DNA of 23,950 nt from Chromera velia (lineage: Eukaryota; Sar; Chromeraceae), in the NCBI GenBank assembly GCA_018398765.1, contig JAHBMJ010001996.1, positions 1 through 23,950 of the forward strand, read 5' to 3'. A model generated the notes under the pieces. The model saw only the letters and a program-made list of their open reading frames with translations. It had not been told where the DNA came from and made no database searches. The position numbers and the translations under genes are program-made. This document shows positions 20,591 through 23,950 of the stretch, in pieces. Positions within the stretch are counted from its first letter, which is position 1; each line of letters begins with the position of its first letter.

Positions 20591-21740
20591 ATATATATAT
20601 ATATGTATCGTACTAATTTATATATAGGATCGAGTGCATGCAAAAGAGTTTGATGCATTCGATCATCTTACTCCCAAAAAAATTTTTCGCGCCTGCAGCG
20701 CACCAAAATTTTATCGGCCCGCTCGTAGGAATTTTGTCCCAGCCCGGAACTAGCTAGGTTTGCCTTTGAGACGCGGGCGTACACCGTCGACCATACACCG
20801 TGCAGAGGCTATGTGAGATACGACCCGGCGCTCTAGAGAGCGCTCAGAGGGCCAGGTCGGCGCAAAGCACACCGGCTTCAGAGACGGTCTTCCCGGCTTC
20901 AGAGAGCCGGGAATTGCAACATGCATGCAAGAATAAAGAAAATGCAGAGAGCCGGGAAGCCAGGTACATGCATCGCCCTTCGTACATGCATGAAACAGAC
21001 AAATGACCTTCACATATGTATACAAGGAGGGTAATCGAGTAGCCATGTAGTTCGCTTAATTGATTGCTTAGAGGCTCCATGCACTGCAGACTCCCGCTGA
21101 TGGAACGGATTTGCACCAACAACGTCGTCTGCTCAGACTCCATGCTGCAGACTCCCACATGCATTATACTGCCGTCTATCAGCGAACTTTGCCGTACAAA
21201 TAGTCATTGAGTGAGAAGAGGTGTCAATAAGCATGCTTCATCTGGCAGACGCGGGCTAGCAGCCGACTTTTTTTTTCTGTCGGGGTCTCAAACTGAACCC
21301 CGCTTCGAGTCCAAGACAGTTTTGCATGCATGTCTTAATTTTCAACCTGCGGAGCACCTGGACTGCTGCGACTTCCTTCCGTCAGTCAGTCACAGAGCTT
21401 GCACGCAAGCGCCAGCGCCGCTGGGCACTGTTGCTGGTTCTGCCACGTGCTCCAATGGCCTGTTTCCTCGCATTCCTTCCTGCATGCCGCACGTTCTCCA
21501 GACGGAACTTGTGGATATATATGGATATGTATATTTATGTATAGCTAAGCAGGGCGGGCAGGGTGGTGGGTTGGATGCAGGCAGAATCAATGGATGAATG
21601 GATGGATCAACAGACGGACGGACGGACGGACGGATGGATGGATGGATGGATGGATGGATGGATGGATGGATGCATGGATGGATGGACTCTTTTTCTCTCT
21701 CTGTCTGTCTGTCTGCCTGCCTGTCTGTCGTGCAGGCCGC
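20591..21740. other. Intergenic or upstream-intron region with hairpins
   Basis: After an (AT)n patch (about 20589-20605), the region holds a perfect 6-bp stem GCGCTC/GAGCGC around TAGA (20828-20843) and a perfect 8-bp stem TCCCGGCT/AGCCGGGA with loop TCAGAG (20891-20912). AGAGAGCCGGGAA recurs near 20945. A GGAT-type microsatellite and a pyrimidine tract ending GTGCAG lie just before 21736. The tract looks like a splice acceptor, so an earlier exon of the next gene may lie in this region, but I could not identify one. Confidence 0.5.
21611..21686 (+). repeat. (GGAC)n/(GGAT)n microsatellite
   Basis: Tandem GGAC units change into GGAT units, with one interruption (GCAT near 21672). The run is followed directly by a (GTCT)/(GCCT)-rich pyrimidine tract up to the GTGCAG at 21730-21735. 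Confidence 0.95.
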
Positions 21741-22181
21741 ATGACTGAGCAAAGAGGCCGAACTCCCCAGCAGTGGCGGTGGTGTCTGGCACGGTATACA
21801 CAACACAAGTCGAACTGCTGGGTCATCGCAGGAAAGAAGTACAAGCCTCCAAAGAACGGATTGCATGGCCCTGCTGTTGAAAGTATTGAGAAATGCCCGC
21901 GTCATCAGTTGGGAACATCCCACCAGTGCGAATGCAAGCCCGAGGCATATTGCTTAATTGATCTGGTGGAGGCTCAAGAAGCTGCAGAAAAAAGCCGTCC
22001 AACGGCAGAGTCCGAAAAGCCAGTTCGAGGGCCAATGGACTGTTTCGTCTTGTCGCAAAGGCAGAACCCGGAGGGATCACCGCCGGCGGGGATGCGCCTG
22101 AGATCGTCTAGTACAGGAGGCTTGCCGAAAGATCTCTGGGTTTGTCTCTTTTCTTCACATTGTGTGTATGGTCAACGTTGC

Positions 22182-22214
<33 letters not shown>

Positions 22215-23637
22215 GGGGATGAGATGAATGATTGATATAGCACGATTGATTTGCAACGGACTCTTCGCCGGCATGGGTCAAGCCATGACCGAGTAAGAGT
22301 AAGGCCGATTGTTAATCATTGATCCATAGACCAACCCAGGAATAGAAAGTAGTCGACAGCGTACATCATTAGTGACTGAATGACATGTCCATATTTCTGT
22401 AACTGCAGGAAAAACATGTCGACGAACAAGGTTTTCTGAAGGGGGTTTTGAGCCGATTCTCCATCCCGAAAGATTGTCCGGGATTTTCCACAGCAGGCTG
22501 GGTTCGAGGGCAAGTCTTGGGCGAGTCTGCTTTTAAATTGATTCAACTTGCAGTTCTCCGCCACCAACAGAAGACGCTGGACCCGGGAAAGTCGAAAAAA
22601 GATCAGATGGGTTTGGGTGAGCATCTTCCGGACATGATCATTCGCCGATCAGAGGTGCTCCGCAATAAAGAAGGCGCGGGAATTCCAGATGTGGAAGATC
22701 ACAAAGCTCCTGATGAAGTGATCTGTTTCAACATTGGAAAGGCCCCCTGGAGAGACCTCTGTGGCCCAAATGGGCCGAACTGCCCGAAGTGCGCGTCTGC
22801 TATGACGGTGAATGGACCATCACAAAAAGGTGCGAAACTATTGCTTGGTAAGTTCCTGCCTGCAAAGCTACTTCCTTGTAGGTCTGTCTGTCTGTCTGTC
22901 TGTCTGTCTTGCTCTGTACATGCATGTGTAGAAAGGAAAAGGCAGGTTTTGAGATTAGAATGAAGAAGAACAGATTTTCTGTCTTATCTGTCTGTCTATT
23001 TCTCTATCAGGCTGGCTATCAGCCTTCCTGGTGCCTCCTTGTTGTCACTGTGTCCTTTGCGTCATAAACTGCCCTCTTGATCTCTATGTGTTTGTCTCTC
23101 TGTTTGTGTTCTAACTGAGTATGCAGCCTCGGGCCCCGCCAAGGCAGTTCTTGGTACAAGAATGAGGTGTTCTCACTGCTCTCACGTGTGTGATTCCACG
23201 AACAAGAATTTCATAAAAGCCCAGGAACCTGCACTTCAGCGAGCTCTCCCTTTCCTTCCAAAGGGAGGAGGGCTGATTGACAGACCAACCACCAAGCAGT
23301 GCCTCTCATTGCTGATCAAACACGGCCAGAAACCGACGGCCTTGGCGAGGCAATTCGTGGCAACGAACCTCTCGGAAGCACAACGGCATCTCTCTATGTT
23401 CCTTGATGAGTTTATGCTTTTCAGGTGAGACCGGGCGCATGGCAGTCAGTGACACCTTCTGTGCCTGTAAAAATGGTTATCTTTCCAGCCATATCCATCA
23501 ATCCAACCACCTGTAGCTCAACTTTTTGAACCGTGCTCTGCGCTGCCTGGAGTCTTGCATAGGAGTATCCCACATCAAATGTCTTTCTTTCTTTCTTTTT
23601 TTTATTCTTTCTTTCTTTTTTTCTTTCTTTCTTTCTT

Positions 23638-23674
<37 letters not shown>

Positions 23675-23950
23675 AGAGACCAGAAGACGCAGGAGGGACG
23701 GTCACCAAAGACATAAAGGGAGAAAGAGCTTGAGCAGCTGGCCGACGCCTTAAGGCAGGGATCCGTGAAAGTCAGAATCCCAAGCCTTGATGAGCTGCCT
23801 CTCGCAAGGATGTCTGCGGACAGCCTGCGAAACATGTTTGTCGACCTAATCTTGACAGACCTCAAGAAATACGCTGATGCCAACCAGGCAACGATTTTTG
23901 GGAAGATCTTGAAGGGGGACGCGACTTTTGTGGTTCAACTAAAGAACGGA
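21741..23950 (+). CDS. Zinc-ribbon protein resembling transposon-linked DUF6729 (partial)
   Basis: Exons 21741-22139, 22409-22847, 23127-23424 and, less surely, 23719-23950 join in frame; the gene runs off the window. The start is uncertain. ATG 21741 follows a strong acceptor (GTGCAG, 21735), so an earlier exon may exist. Exon 1 carries a Cys/His cluster (C52, H55, H61, C63, C65, C71). Exons 2-3 hold PWRDLC...CPKC (Cys258/Cys261), then [16 protein letters not shown] (Cys294/Cys297) and [14 protein letters not shown]. That order of two CxxC pairs, a GP-hydrophobic-G strand and a P-F-x-P segment is how I remember DUF6729, which occurs in eukaryotic transposon proteins. Exon 4 begins [13 protein letters not shown]. 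It needs the acceptor at 23718, after an in-frame TAA at 23714-23716; the stronger acceptor at 23676 instead ends the protein after 13 residues. A transposon-derived origin is inference. Long microsatellites lie in all three introns. Confidence 0.65.
22183..22214 (+). repeat. (TGAT)8 microsatellite
   Basis: Eight perfect TGAT units lie in the first mapped intron of the zinc-ribbon gene. Confidence 0.95.
22882..22909 (+). repeat. (GTCT)7 microsatellite
   Basis: Seven perfect GTCT units lie in the second mapped intron of the zinc-ribbon gene, 34 bp after its donor. Confidence 0.95.
23582..23670 (+). repeat. Pyrimidine tract: (TTCT)n then (CT)15
   Basis: An almost unbroken pyrimidine run of 89 bases is made of TTCT/TTTC units and then 15 CT units, ending just before GTGCAG (23671-23676). 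It is the strongest polypyrimidine tract in the window and lies in the third intron of the zinc-ribbon gene. Confidence 0.95.

Overview
The window looks like nuclear DNA of a protist alga. Genes are broken by many spliceosomal introns of roughly 90-490 bp, intergenic DNA is AT-rich, and tetranucleotide microsatellites and satellite-type tandem repeats are common. There are no operons, ribosome-binding sites, CRISPR arrays or phage features. Gene style and repeat content fit an alveolate such as a chromerid (Chromera-like), but that assignment is inference and rests on no marker gene. All gene models were built by hand by joining exons at splice sites that keep the reading frame. No RNA gene was recognised.

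Layout. (1) 652-3466, minus, 3 exons: an 837-residue protein with an N-terminal RLK/Pelle-like protein kinase domain, a coiled-coil linker, and a zinc-binding module resembling the RING1 and catalytic RING2 (Rcat) parts of an RBR ubiquitin ligase. (2) 3776-4227: a long palindromic element with TA repeats at its ends, a probable non-autonomous DNA transposon (MITE/foldback), about 310 bp upstream of that gene's ATG. (3) 5876-9700, minus, 8 exons: a 528-residue protein I cannot name, with faint C2-like and GOLD-like segments. (4) 10313-15382, plus, 12 exons: a complete RlmI-type rRNA cytosine-5 methyltransferase of 551 residues, with a basic N-terminal extension and a charged insertion of about 115 residues in the catalytic domain. 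Genes 3 and 4 are divergent, separated by 612 bp that probably hold both promoters. (5) 15383-17947: AT-rich intergenic DNA with small duplications. (6) About 18085-20590: a satellite-like array with a period of about 423 bp. (7) 21741-23950, plus, at least 4 exons and running off the window: a zinc-ribbon protein resembling the DUF6729 family associated with eukaryotic transposons.

The genes do not form a pathway. The main points of interest are the kinase/RBR-like ligase fusion, the insertion-bearing methyltransferase, and an unusual 5' splice-site pattern: 10 of the 23 introns reconstructed here have C at position +3, and one other is a GC-AG intron.
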